This document shows, one piece after another, positions 15,651-23,211 of a stretch of 23,885 nt of DNA. Source of the DNA: Bacillota bacterium (GTDB taxonomy: Bacteria > Bacillota_A > Clostridia > Lachnospirales > Bianqueaceae); contig JAFOIR010000010.1 of the NCBI GenBank assembly GCA_017420625.1, positions 1-23,885 on the forward strand. Reading direction: 5' to 3'. Numbering within the stretch: the stretch's first letter is position 1; every line of letters begins with the position of its first letter. Made by a program: the position numbers and the translations under genes. The notes under the pieces were generated by a model. The model saw only the letters and a list, made by a program, of their open reading frames with translations, did no database searches and had not been told where the DNA came from.

Positions 15651-15962
15651 ATGAAAAAGATATGGATTTTCCTTCTGCTCGTTCTGCCGCTGCTCTTTTG
15701 TTCCGGCTGTTCAATGTTTGGCTATCATAAGATCGATTATCCGAAAAAATCGGATCTGATCACCGATTGTCCCAGTTATGCCCGCGAAGGCAAGACTGTA
15801 CACTTCTCGACGGTCATCGTCTGTGATGCGGTCCTGAATGTCGATCTGTCCGGCGCCGAACTGATCACGATCCAGGAAGGTGAGTATGAATTCGTCATGC
15901 CCGACCACGACGTTTCGATCCGCGTCTGGATTTCCGCGCCGGATTGGGGCGACGGAGCATAG
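15651..15962 (+). CDS. Small lipoprotein, probable partner of the M4 peptidase gene
   Basis: This 103-residue protein has a type II signal peptide ending FCSGC (Cys20; the -3 residue Cys is unusual). It ends in a short beta domain with the phrase YEFVMPDHDVSIRVWIS, recalling the closing strands of bacterial surface repeat domains (InlB-B or Flg_new type). It starts 30 nt after the M4 stop with a strong GGAGG site and has no separate promoter, so it is probably co-transcribed. The mature part is only about 83 residues. Function is unknown; a role alongside the protease at the surface is inferred from position only. Confidence 0.75.
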   Translation: MKKIWIFLLLVLPLLFCSGCSMFGYHKIDYPKKSDLITDCPSYAREGKTVHFSTVIVCDAVLNVDLSGAELITIQEGEYEFVMPDHDVSIRVWISAPDWGDGA

Positions 15963-15987
15963 TCAGACTGCTCCTTTGTTACTGCAA

Positions 15988-16036
15988 AAAAGGGCTTATG
16001 AAAACAGGAGTAAAACCTGTCTTCATAAGCCCTTTT
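15988..16036. terminator. Strong bidirectional terminator between convergent operons
   Basis: Perfect 15-nt arms (15988-16002 and 16022-16036) plus an inner 5-bp stem (16004-16008 with 16016-16020) give a long hairpin flanked by A and T runs on both sides. It serves the M4/lipoprotein transcript from the left and the URO-D/phosphatase transcript from the right; the phosphatase stop codon overlaps its end. Confidence 0.9.
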
Positions 16037-16799
16037 ATTTTGTTTCTTCTGTGTAGTACTCGTCCAGTGTATCAAGATTAAGACAGGCAAGCTTTCCTCC
16101 GTAGAAGGCGCCGCAGTCGATGTTGATCTTGTCACCGGAAGGATCATGCCAGACCCTGGGATCTTTGCCAAAATCGGAAAGAAGCACGGTTGGCGTATGC
16201 CCAAAGATGACTGTCTTCTTCCGGCCGGTCAATGCTTCGATCGTTTCCCCGCAGGGATAGGGAAAGAACTCTTCGCGTGCCCAGACAAGATCCATCCGGT
16301 TTTGATCTTCCAGCATGGCCGCCAGTGAATCATAACTTTGACTCTGATCAGCCGCAAGATGCTGGTTCCAGCCTGCATGGATCAGCAGATAATCATCCAG
16401 TTCGATCCAGTAGGGAAGCGCCCGGACCCAGTCCACCAATGCCATGGCCTCTTCCTCAAGTCCGGTCCGCTTGTTTTTGGACTCATCCAGCCATCTGCGC
16501 ATTTCCTGATTGCCGTTCCGGTTCCAGGACCGCTTATAGGGACCTTTGTCGAGATACTGCAGCAGCATCCATTCGTGATTGCCCATCAGCGGGATCATGT
16601 TTGGCGAACGCCGGATCCATTCGATCACCTTCCGTGAATTTGGACCGCGATCGATCATATCTCCCAGAATATACAGGGTATCCTCCGGCTGAAGATCGAT
16701 CTTTTCCAGCATCCGCTCGAAGGCATGAAAACAGCCATGAATGTCGGAGACCGCAAAGCGCCGGCCGTCTTTTGGGGTTTGTTTTTCGGAAATGGACAT
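16035..16799 (-). CDS. Metallophosphoesterase, PPP-type serine/threonine phosphatase-like
   Basis: This 254-residue soluble protein has the full PPP signature: Asp19 and His21 in SDIHGCF, GDMIDRG (Asp47 to Gly52), GNHE (residues 73-76), His141 in LLIHAGW, and His201 in IFGHTP. These bind two metal ions. Relatives include bacterial PrpA/PrpE-like protein phosphatases and ApaH-type dinucleoside polyphosphate hydrolases, so the true substrate could be a phosphoprotein or a nucleotide. The start has AGGAG 7 nt upstream. It begins 14 nt after the stop of the URO-D-like gene, so it is the second gene of that operon. Its stop codon is built into the terminator stem. Confidence 0.9.
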   Translation of the reverse strand: MSISEKQTPKDGRRFAVSDIHGCFHAFERMLEKIDLQPEDTLYILGDMIDRGPNSRKVIEWIRRSPNMIPLMGNHEWMLLQYLDKGPYKRSWNRNGNQEMRRWLDESKNKRTGLEEEAMALVDWVRALPYWIELDDYLLIHAGWNQHLAADQSQSYDSLAAMLEDQNRMDLVWAREEFFPYPCGETIEALTGRKKTVIFGHTPTVLLSDFGKDPRVWHDPSGDKINIDCGAFYGGKLACLNLDTLDEYYTEETK

Positions 16800-16813
16800 C
16801 TGCCTTCTCCTGC

Positions 16814-17785
16814 TCAGATCTCCCGCGCTGCTTCCACGACCCAGCGGATCCGTTCATGATCCGTGAAAGATGCGATCGTGCAGTCGCCGCCCAGCAGCAG
16901 GCCTCGTTTGCCGTTAAAGAGGATCAGCTCTTTGGTATAAGCCTGGATCTCTTCTTTCGTTCCGGTATAGAGAAGTCCCTGATACTTCGTCATTTCGGGA
17001 TTCAGGTGCAGGGTTTCGAAACCGCCCAGCACTGCTTTATCCCCATACAGTACGCGGCCTTCTGAGATCGGCAGTTTTTCAACATAGACAGCCCAGTTCA
17101 CGCATTTCACCGGATAGTCTTTCCACAGAGTGAGATTGTTCGGCTCACCGGCCCAGCCGCAGCAGTGAAGAATGTTGGTATCGGAGAACCGGTTCACATG
17201 CTCCAGCACATACAGATCGCTCGGACGGACGATCGCCTTGTATTCTTCCGGTGTGAACCGATCTTTTTCTCCGCCCTGCACGCAGAAGTAAATGCCGTCG
17301 CAGCCCGCCTCCGTGACGAGCAGCTGAGACAGCAGCGCCTGATCCTGTGCTATGACATCCAGCGCATGCATCACCGCCGGACGGTTCTCGCCAAGATGCT
17401 TCATGACCATCTCGTCGGATGTCCCCTGACGGATGCAGGAAAACGGCGCAAAGATATTATAGAAGACACATCGTTCTTTTCCGATCTCTTCCACGATCCT
17501 TCCGGCTCTTTCGACCTGGCCGCGGATATAGGGATGATCCGGTCCAAGCGGTGTAAGATTCCACCAGTCGTCCGCTTTCCGGATGCTGTCCGGGATCGGA
17601 TAGGTATAGGCATCGCTCATGACCTTCAGAAAATCCAGGTCGGTGTCACGGTAATAGTCAAGATGAGCCTGTACACAGGCTTCTCCCCGGGTGTTCTCAC
17701 CGGAAAAATGATACCACATGCCCACCGGTACATGATCGACCGGCTGTTTGTTCATCGCATTCAGCACGCGGGTCCGTTTATCCAT
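16814..17785 (-). CDS. Uroporphyrinogen decarboxylase-like protein, possible corrinoid-type methyltransferase
   Basis: This 323-residue protein matches the URO-D superfamily (start RTRVLNAMNKQPVDHVPVGMW, centre EAGCDGIYFCVQGG). It also has His207-Cys208-Cys209 in ILHCCGW and Cys302 in LLLGGDCTIAS. This is the His-x-Cys plus late Cys arrangement that holds zinc in the methylcobamide:CoM methyltransferases MtaA and MtbA, so methyl transfer is more likely than haem synthesis. No corrinoid protein or other haem gene lies nearby. The start at 17785 has AGGAGATAT upstream and a promoter 35 nt away; longer readings lack a ribosome site. It is the first gene of an operon with the phosphatase. The methyltransferase reading is inference. 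Confidence 0.85.
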   Translation of the reverse strand: MDKRTRVLNAMNKQPVDHVPVGMWYHFSGENTRGEACVQAHLDYYRDTDLDFLKVMSDAYTYPIPDSIRKADDWWNLTPLGPDHPYIRGQVERAGRIVEEIGKERCVFYNIFAPFSCIRQGTSDEMVMKHLGENRPAVMHALDVIAQDQALLSQLLVTEAGCDGIYFCVQGGEKDRFTPEEYKAIVRPSDLYVLEHVNRFSDTNILHCCGWAGEPNNLTLWKDYPVKCVNWAVYVEKLPISEGRVLYGDKAVLGGFETLHLNPEMTKYQGLLYTGTKEEIQAYTKELILFNGKRGLLLGGDCTIASFTDHERIRWVVEAAREI

Positions 17786-17819
17786 GATATATCTCCTATT
17801 GATGGTTGTCTTTTGCACT

Positions 17820-17848
17820 ATCATAGTATGCCTGCCGGGAAAATGCAA
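17820..17848 (-). promoter_or_regulatory. Promoter of the URO-D-like/phosphatase operon
   Basis: On the minus strand TTGCAT (17843-17848) and TATGAT (17820-17825) are spaced 17 nt, about 35 nt before the start at 17785. Confidence 0.65.
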
Positions 17849-17888
17849 GAGAAGGAATGTTCTGTTTCCATCTTCGGCCGGATTGTGA

Positions 17889-17894
17889 TATGAT
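17889..17894 (+). promoter_or_regulatory. Weak promoter candidate for the methyltransferase gene
   Basis: TATGAT sits about 44 nt before the start at 17938, with a poor -35 (TTCCAT, 17 nt upstream). It is divergent from the promoter at 17820-17848 and the two are about 40 nt apart, so shared control is possible. Confidence 0.4.
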
Positions 17895-17937
17895 AGGAAC
17901 AATCGACACAAACCGAGCCATTGGGAGGAAATGAAAA

Positions 17938-18798
17938 ATGCCCGGCAATTACAGTCAGTATATTGAACGAATGACAAAAAGTTTCGACCGGACCACGAAA
18001 AGTCTGATCCCTTACTATGCCGTGCAGCTCACAGCCGGCAATCCTCATCCCCGGATCCTGGACGTGGGGTTCGGTTCCGGAGTGGTCGGCTCCGCGCTTC
18101 GTGCGCTTCTGCCGGACGCTGTGATCTGCGGGATCGACATGGCACCGCAGAATATCGAAAACGCTCCGAAGGGAATCTATGATGAGCTGTACTGCTGCAG
18201 GCTCGAGGATTTTTATCTTCCGAATCAGCAGGATGGTTTCGATCTGGCGATCTTTTCTTCCGTTCTGCATGAGATCAGCTCTTATGCAGAGGAAGACCGG
18301 TTTTCTGTCAAGCATATCAAAAACGCCCTTCAGAAGACACGGGATCTTCTGAAGGACGGAGGCTATGTACTGATTCGGGATGGTCTGAAGTCCCCCTGTG
18401 AGGATCTGGTATCCATCGAACTTGCCGCTCAAAAGGATCTTAATGCGCTGAAACGGTTCTGCCGCGAACGGCCGATGAATCCGTGGGAAGAAGATGAGCG
18501 AAAACAGCAGCTCGCTCTGGCAGAGGCAGCTGATGCACTTCATCTCTCTTTTCCGAACAATGCTTTTCGCGAGTTTCTCTGCACCTGGACCTGGGGTCCG
18601 GAGTCATGGGATCGGGAAGTACAGGAGCGGTTCTGTACGATGACGCTGGCAGAATGGATCCGATCTCTGGAAGAAACCGGATTCGAATGCGCTGCGAACA
18701 TTGCCTCTCTGGAAGAATATCCGAAATACTTTTCCCGGATCTGCCGGTATCAGCTGGAGGATCCGATCATCGGTGTCCTGGCCGGAAAAAAGCGGTAA
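17938..18798 (+). CDS. Class I SAM-dependent methyltransferase
   Basis: This 286-residue soluble protein has the Rossmann methyltransferase motifs: ILDVGFGSGVVGSAL (motif I, about 40-54), the acidic CGIDMAP (about 64-70), LAIFSSVLHEISSY (about 103-116) and LLKDGGYVLIRDG (about 137-149). After about residue 155 comes a helical region ending in a WTWGPESWDREVQERF stretch (about 215-231), recurrent in a subset of bacterial methyltransferases whose substrate I cannot name. The start has GGGAGGAA 7 nt upstream; a nearer ATG at 17932 is out of frame. It runs tail-to-tail into the amidohydrolase with a 3-nt gap and no terminator. Confidence 0.85.
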   Translation: MPGNYSQYIERMTKSFDRTTKSLIPYYAVQLTAGNPHPRILDVGFGSGVVGSALRALLPDAVICGIDMAPQNIENAPKGIYDELYCCRLEDFYLPNQQDGFDLAIFSSVLHEISSYAEEDRFSVKHIKNALQKTRDLLKDGGYVLIRDGLKSPCEDLVSIELAAQKDLNALKRFCRERPMNPWEEDERKQQLALAEAADALHLSFPNNAFREFLCTWTWGPESWDREVQERFCTMTLAEWIRSLEETGFECAANIASLEEYPKYFSRICRYQLEDPIIGVLAGKKR

Positions 18799-18801
18799 GC
18801 T

Positions 18802-20412
18802 CTACGAACTGACACGCCGGCCGGCCAGATAGCAGGCCAGAATTTTGATTCTATGAAGATCATCCGGATCGACCTTGAAGGGATTTTGCGCAAGTACGGT
18901 AAAATCTGCGTAAAAGCCCGGGGCGATCCGGCCTTTTTTATTTTCTTCAAAGCTTGCCCGGGCCCCGCTGATCGTGAAGCTGTCGAGCGCTTCCTTTACG
19001 GTAAAGGCCTCTTCCGGCAGATACGGCCCGGTCCCGTCGAGGGAAGTACGCGTCACGGCGCACTGGATCCCGCGCATAACATCCGGCAGTTCCACCGGAC
19101 AGTCGGATCCGTTGGAGACCGTCACGCCTTCTTTCAGGAGAGTTTTCCAGCTGTAGCTGGAAGATGCCAGTTCTTTTCCGACCCGGCTTTCGACGATATG
19201 GTTGTCATAATCCAGAAAGATAGACTGTGCATAGACGTGCATATGAAGATCACGGATCCGCTTAAGCTGATCCGGTCTGGTGATCTGACAGTGGACGATG
19301 CCGTGACGATGATCCTCCCGGGGATTTTCCTTAAGCGTCTCTTCCACCGCATCCAGCACCTGATCCAGACAGGCATCGCCGATCGCATGGACGGCGACCT
19401 GCATCTTGTGCGCGTTGGCATAGGCGATCATGGCATTCATCTCCTCCGGGCTGTAAAGAGAAAAGCCGCTCGTTGCCGGGTTGTCCTGATAGGGATGAAC
19501 CAGATGGGCGGTATAACTGCCAAGCGATCCGTCGCCCACTATTTTCAGCGGCCCGATCTGAAAAAGCGGTGTTCCTGTCTCAGTGACATTTCCGGACCCG
19601 ACCAGGCGCTTCAGCCCTTCCAGTGAGCCGGGATTAGCCTGTTCGTATACCCTGACGGTAAGCTCTCCTGCCTCTTCCAGTTCACGAAAGACTTCATTGA
19701 TCGTTTCAAAGGGGATCTGCCCGAAAACACCGTAGTCATCCGACTGTACGCTGGTCACACCGTAGGAAGCAAGCTTTCGGCAGGCCAGCCGGATCATGGT
19801 CTTAAGTTCTTCCTTATCGGGCAGCGGAACAAGCGGCGTGACAAGCCCGATCGCATTGTCAAAGAGCCGGCCGTCTAACTCGCCGTTTTCCTGTCCGATG
19901 GTACCTCCTTCCGGAGCCGGCGTATCTTTACTGATCCCGGCCAGCTTCAGCAGTGCAGAATTGACCACGGTTGAATGGCCGCAGGCACGGGTCATCATAA
20001 TGGGATAGTCGGTGGAGATCTCATCCAGATCCCAGCGGCTTGGCATACGATCCGTATCCGAAAAATAGTCCTGATTCCATCCGCGTCCCATCAGCCATCC
20101 GTCGTCCTTCGGTGGGTTTTCCCGGGCAAATTCACGCACATAGGAAAGCATGTCCTTAAGACTGCTGGTGTGTTCATGAAGCTGTGCCATCCTGAGCGTC
20201 TGGCCATAGTTCAGAAGATGCATGTGGGAATCGTTAAAGCCCGGTGATATAAAGGCTCCGTCCATATCATGAAGCCCTGTCCCGTCATCAGCCAGAGAGA
20301 GAATCTCTTCATCTGTTCCGACTGCCCGGAAAAGGCCGTCTTCCGTCAGAAAGGCCTGAGCAAGGCTGTCTTCACCTGTATATACCTGAGCGTGATAATA
20401 AATCTGTTTCAT
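18802..20412 (-). CDS. YtcJ-like metal-dependent amidohydrolase
   Basis: This 536-residue protein belongs to the amidohydrolase superfamily, amidohydro_3 (YtcJ) branch. A small N-terminal beta domain (1-55) leads into the metal barrel. FNDSHMHL carries His63 and His65; later ligands are in VAVHAIGDACLD, RHGIVHCQIT and SNGSDCPVE, whose Asp would be the catalytic acid. The C-terminal strand pattern GRIAPGFYADFTVLAQNPF closes the fold. Members hydrolyse amides, formamides or imides, often of unknown identity. The start at 20412 has AGGAGA 10 nt upstream and a promoter at 20444-20472. It is monocistronic and divergent from the second MATE gene, which could export its substrate or product, but this is only positional inference. 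Confidence 0.9.
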   Translation of the reverse strand: MKQIYYHAQVYTGEDSLAQAFLTEDGLFRAVGTDEEILSLADDGTGLHDMDGAFISPGFNDSHMHLLNYGQTLRMAQLHEHTSSLKDMLSYVREFARENPPKDDGWLMGRGWNQDYFSDTDRMPSRWDLDEISTDYPIMMTRACGHSTVVNSALLKLAGISKDTPAPEGGTIGQENGELDGRLFDNAIGLVTPLVPLPDKEELKTMIRLACRKLASYGVTSVQSDDYGVFGQIPFETINEVFRELEEAGELTVRVYEQANPGSLEGLKRLVGSGNVTETGTPLFQIGPLKIVGDGSLGSYTAHLVHPYQDNPATSGFSLYSPEEMNAMIAYANAHKMQVAVHAIGDACLDQVLDAVEETLKENPREDHRHGIVHCQITRPDQLKRIRDLHMHVYAQSIFLDYDNHIVESRVGKELASSSYSWKTLLKEGVTVSNGSDCPVELPDVMRGIQCAVTRTSLDGTGPYLPEEAFTVKEALDSFTISGARASFEENKKGRIAPGFYADFTVLAQNPFKVDPDDLHRIKILACYLAGRRVSS

Positions 20413-20443
20413 CGTTTTCTGTCTCCTGATGGTTTCTGCCTTT

Positions 20444-20472
20444 ACTATAGCGAAGAAACGAAGAAAAAGCAA
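20444..20472 (-). promoter_or_regulatory. Promoter of the amidohydrolase gene
   Basis: On the minus strand TTGCTT (20467-20472) and TATAGT (20444-20449) are spaced 17 nt, about 32 nt before the start at 20412. Just upstream lies the palindrome at 20493-20517. Confidence 0.6.
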
Positions 20473-20492
20473 CTGTTCCCCCTTTGCGCCAT

Positions 20493-20517
20493 TTCATGCT
20501 TATAAGGCATGAATGCC
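20493..20517. promoter_or_regulatory. Palindromic operator candidate between amidohydrolase and MATE genes
   Basis: TTCATGC (20493-20499) and GCATGAA (20507-20513) are perfect reverse complements around a 7-nt spacer. An overlapping palindrome with arms GGCAT and ATGCC spans 20506-20517. The site lies between the two divergent promoters, about 20 nt from each -35 element, where a dimeric repressor or activator could control both genes. No regulator gene is adjacent. Confidence 0.45.
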
Positions 20518-20533
20518 GAGTTAATATAGGTAT

Positions 20534-20562
20534 TTGATATGTTTTTCGTCTCCGGTTATAAT
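20534..20562 (+). promoter_or_regulatory. Promoter of the second MATE gene
   Basis: TTGATA (20534-20539) and TATAAT (20557-20562) are spaced 17 nt, about 38 nt before the start at 20601. Confidence 0.8.
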
Positions 20563-20600
20563 GATACCATCAAAACCAGCAAGTGAAGGAGATAGGGAAG

Positions 20601-21983
20601 ATGAGTTTACTTTCCAGGATGATCGAGCCAAAACAAATGATCCGTGACGAGCAGAAGCTGTTTACCGACAGCATGCTGAAAGCCATGATCATTCCTCTGG
20701 TAACAGAGCAGCTGCTGCAGATGGTCGTTGGTCTGGCCGATACCATGATGGTCGGCTATGCCGGAGAGGCTGTCGTGGCAGGCGTTGGCCTGGATACCAT
20801 GATCTATACGATCTTTATCTATCTGTTTACCGCGATCTCAGCCGGCGGTTCCGTCGTCGTCGCTCAGTATCTTGGCAGCAAAAACCGCGAAAACAGCAAT
20901 CTTTCCGCTTCCCAGATCTTCCATCTGACCGGTGTGATCTCCCTGATCTGTATGGCGCTGATGCTGCTCTTCGGGTCTTCCCTGCTGGAGCTGATGTATC
21001 CCACGACCGAGCCGGCTACGATGGAAGCCTGCAAAACTTATATGTGGATCGTTTCTCTGTCCTTCCCGGCCAACGCCCTTTACAACGCCGGTGCAGCTCT
21101 CTACCGGACGATGGGCAAGACCTCTGTTACCATGAAAGTTTCACTCGTCACCAACCTGGTCAACGTCGTTGGCAATGCAATCGGCATCTTCGTCCTGCAT
21201 GCAGGAGCTGCCGGTGTTGCCTGGCCTACCACCATTTCCTGGTATGTAGCTGCCATCATCATGACGTCGCTGTGCTTTAAAGACGGTCAGGACGTACAGA
21301 TCCAGTGGAAACATCTGCTGAAGCTGGATGTACCTATGGCAAAGCGGATTCTTGGCGTTGCGATTCCCAACTCCGTGGAGAACACCCTGTTCCAGGCTGC
21401 CAAGGTAGTACTTGGTGTCCTGATCGCAACTTTCGGAACATCACAGATCGCAGCCAACTCCACCGGTCAGACCTTCTGGTCTCTGGCGGCCTGCATGGGT
21501 TCCGCCATGAATACGATCTTCATCACGGTCATTGGCCGCTGTGTCGGCGCCGGCGATGAAGAGGCAGCCGAGTGGTACATGAAAAAACTGACCCGTCTGT
21601 CTTTAGTCCTGGCATCGATCTGGAACATTCTGATCATGGCTCTTACTCCGGTGCTGCTGCCGCTGTATGACCTCAGCAGTGAGACCAAGCACCTCATATT
21701 GATAATTGTAGCGATTCACAATCTGTTTTCTGCGACGGTTCAGCCGTTTGCAATGCCTCTTTCTTCCGGTCTTCGGGCAGCCGGTGATGTCAAGTTCACG
21801 ATGTGGGCTTCGATCTTCTGCACCGTGATCTGCCGGACATTCCTTTCCTTCCTGCTGGCCAAATGGCTGGGTATGGGGGTGATCGGCATCGCCCTGGCGA
21901 TGGCTCTTGACTGGTGTATCAAAGCAGCTTTGGATATCTGGCGCTTCAGAAGCGGCAAATGGAAAAACCGGCGGGTGATCTAG
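20601..21983 (+). CDS. MATE-family efflux transporter (second copy)
   Basis: This 460-residue protein has about twelve membrane helices and MATE features: LTEQLLQ-like opening helix (PLVTEQLLQMVVGLADTMM), MVGYAGEAVVAGVGL, and QYLGSKNRENSN in the helix 2-3 loop, with an internal echo at IPNSVENTLFQAAKVVLGVL. It differs from the MATE protein at 2041-3444 almost everywhere, so it is not a recent duplicate. The start at 20601 is chosen because AAGGAG lies 9 nt upstream; an in-frame GTG at 20583 would overlap that ribosome site. It is monocistronic, divergent from the amidohydrolase, and ends in a terminator that begins before its stop codon. The substrate is unknown. Confidence 0.92.
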   Translation: MSLLSRMIEPKQMIRDEQKLFTDSMLKAMIIPLVTEQLLQMVVGLADTMMVGYAGEAVVAGVGLDTMIYTIFIYLFTAISAGGSVVVAQYLGSKNRENSNLSASQIFHLTGVISLICMALMLLFGSSLLELMYPTTEPATMEACKTYMWIVSLSFPANALYNAGAALYRTMGKTSVTMKVSLVTNLVNVVGNAIGIFVLHAGAAGVAWPTTISWYVAAIIMTSLCFKDGQDVQIQWKHLLKLDVPMAKRILGVAIPNSVENTLFQAAKVVLGVLIATFGTSQIAANSTGQTFWSLAACMGSAMNTIFITVIGRCVGAGDEEAAEWYMKKLTRLSLVLASIWNILIMALTPVLLPLYDLSSETKHLILIIVAIHNLFSATVQPFAMPLSSGLRAAGDVKFTMWASIFCTVICRTFLSFLLAKWLGMGVIGIALAMALDWCIKAALDIWRFRSGKWKNRRVI

Positions 21984-22003
21984 GACCCCGCCGGTTTCTT
22001 TTT
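21965..22003. terminator. Bidirectional terminator overlapping the MATE stop codon
   Basis: Perfect 11-nt arms (21965-21975 and 21987-21997) form a GC-rich stem, followed by T on the plus strand (21998-22003, after one C) and by T on the minus strand. The MATE stop codon lies in the loop. The minus-strand side can stop the GNAT operon coming from the right. Confidence 0.85.
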
Positions 22004-22033
22004 AATTTCCAGGGCTTTTTTCCAGCGCCTCTC

Positions 22034-22459
22034 TTAGCTTGTATGCAGTTGTTTTACCATGAATAATTCCATCGGCTGTTCATAACCCGGCACATCCAAC
22101 ATGAGTCCGCCGCAGTCCTTATACCCCAATTTACGGTAAAAATGCTGTGCCTCTTCATCAACCTGTGTCGAGGTGAGTACCATCCCATATCCGCTCGCCT
22201 TCATATCTTGTTCCCAGTGTTCCATCAAAGATCGGCCATATCCCTGTCTCTGATACGGTTTTTTGATATAAAGCAACGTGCAGAATGGCGTGTTGTCCCA
22301 AAACAGATTATAGCGCAATAGTCCTATCGGTTCATCATCAACGACGAGAACATATCCTTGATGATCCCGCACTTTTTTGTCAAACTCTGCTTCCGGCAAA
22401 TGCCGATCGATACTATACCAGAACGCTCTATCCTCAGGACCTGCCAATCGAATGTCCAT
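22034..22459 (-). CDS. GNAT family N-acetyltransferase
   Basis: This 141-residue protein has the GNAT fold: the N-terminal strand MDIRLAGPED, a central VLVVDDEPIGLLRY hairpin, then the acetyl-CoA binding motif A (LYIKKPYQRQGYGRSLMEHW, with the Q/R-x-x-G-x-G/A loop) and the FYRKLGYKDCG motif B. Such enzymes move an acetyl group from acetyl-CoA to an amine; the acceptor is unknown. The start at 22459 has GGAGGAG just upstream; an in-frame codon six earlier would overlap that site. It is last of a three-gene minus-strand cluster, 51 nt after the unknown 125-residue gene. Confidence 0.9.
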   Translation of the reverse strand: MDIRLAGPEDRAFWYSIDRHLPEAEFDKKVRDHQGYVLVVDDEPIGLLRYNLFWDNTPFCTLLYIKKPYQRQGYGRSLMEHWEQDMKASGYGMVLTSTQVDEEAQHFYRKLGYKDCGGLMLDVPGYEQPMELFMVKQLHTS

Positions 22460-22510
22460 TTGACTCCTCCATTTCACCTGAGGAACTTTACTCCTCTCCT
22501 CTGTCTGTTT

Positions 22511-22888
22511 TCACGACAAAAAGTACTCTCTATATGCATCATATCCACTGAAGACTGCCTGCTCAGGATCATAGCTGAGCACGCCCCAGAACGGTTTCAG
22601 CGATTTCACCGGACTGTTGCCTGCCGCCCGTATATTCAGATATTCACTGATCGTTTCCTGTCTGGACGCGATCAGAATCCACTCAAATCGTTCCTCTTCC
22701 GGGATATCCAGATTCCGCTCATGATAATGAATCAGTCCATGCTTTTCGATGAGTTCATAGGCTTCCTCTCTGACTTTTTCATAATCATCGTGGCGAAGCG
22801 GCGGCGAAAGCGCCAGTCTTTTACACCCACCGGCCACACACTCACAAAAAGCCGTGACCATACCAAGAACAAAAGAATACTTATCCAT
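22511..22888 (-). CDS. Unknown 125-residue protein in the Imm32 cluster
   Basis: I do not recognise the family. The N-terminus is helical with a Cys-rich patch (VTAFCECVAGGCKRLALS). The middle is strongly charged (DDYEKVREEAYELIEKHGL, then DIPEEERFEWILIA), and the C-terminus includes PFWGVLSYD. No signal peptide is seen. The chosen ATG has an AAGGAGG site, but 14 nt away, which is long. A TTG start at 22963 would overlap the Imm32 stop and has no ribosome site. It lies between the Imm32-like gene (58 nt) and the GNAT gene (51 nt) on the same strand. A toxin, an immunity protein or an unrelated small regulator are all possible. Confidence 0.65.
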   Translation of the reverse strand: MDKYSFVLGMVTAFCECVAGGCKRLALSPPLRHDDYEKVREEAYELIEKHGLIHYHERNLDIPEEERFEWILIASRQETISEYLNIRAAGNSPVKSLKPFWGVLSYDPEQAVFSGYDAYREYFLS

Positions 22889-22946
22889 ATATAATGTGCC
22901 GCCCTCCTTGTGCCAAAGAATTTCCAAGCGTAGTTTCGAAGGAAAT

Positions 22947-23162
22947 TCAGTAAATTCTTTCAATGATCAGTTCTGCAGAACCTTCTTCGAGCGAATTATA
23001 CTCATCATAGTGTATGTGTTCTCCCGGTATGCTGTCTGCAAGCGCGGTCAACTGCTTTGCCAGCGAGAGTAATCCCTCTCTGTTTGCGGATATTACAATT
23101 TTGCTGTTTTCAGCAATAGCTGAGATTTCAAAGCCTTCCACCCATTCAATCTTCACGTTCAT
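22947..23162 (-). CDS. Imm32-like immunity protein
   Basis: This 71-residue protein has the layout I associate with the Imm32 family of polymorphic-toxin immunity proteins. A first strand (MNVKIEWVEGFEISAIAE) is followed by ISANREGLLSLAKQLTALAD as a helix, a GEHIHYDEYNSLEEGS loop, and a final strand ELIIERIY. Imm32 proteins often occur alone or in tandem without the toxin. No toxin with a secretion or delivery domain is visible here; the following 125-residue gene is the only candidate partner. The ATG at 23162 has GAGG 3 nt upstream, a short spacing. A promoter with an extended -10 element lies at 23212-23217. Confidence 0.65.
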   Translation of the reverse strand: MNVKIEWVEGFEISAIAENSKIVISANREGLLSLAKQLTALADSIPGEHIHYDEYNSLEEGSAELIIERIY

Positions 23163-23211
23163 TCACCTCATCGTTTCAAGTTCCATAGAACGATTGCCTC
23201 TTTTGCATTTC

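Noticed and set aside
16814..17785. Calling the URO-D-like gene hemE (haem biosynthesis)
   Set aside because: It carries His-Cys and late Cys zinc-type ligands and has no haem-pathway neighbours, so the decarboxylase name would over-claim.
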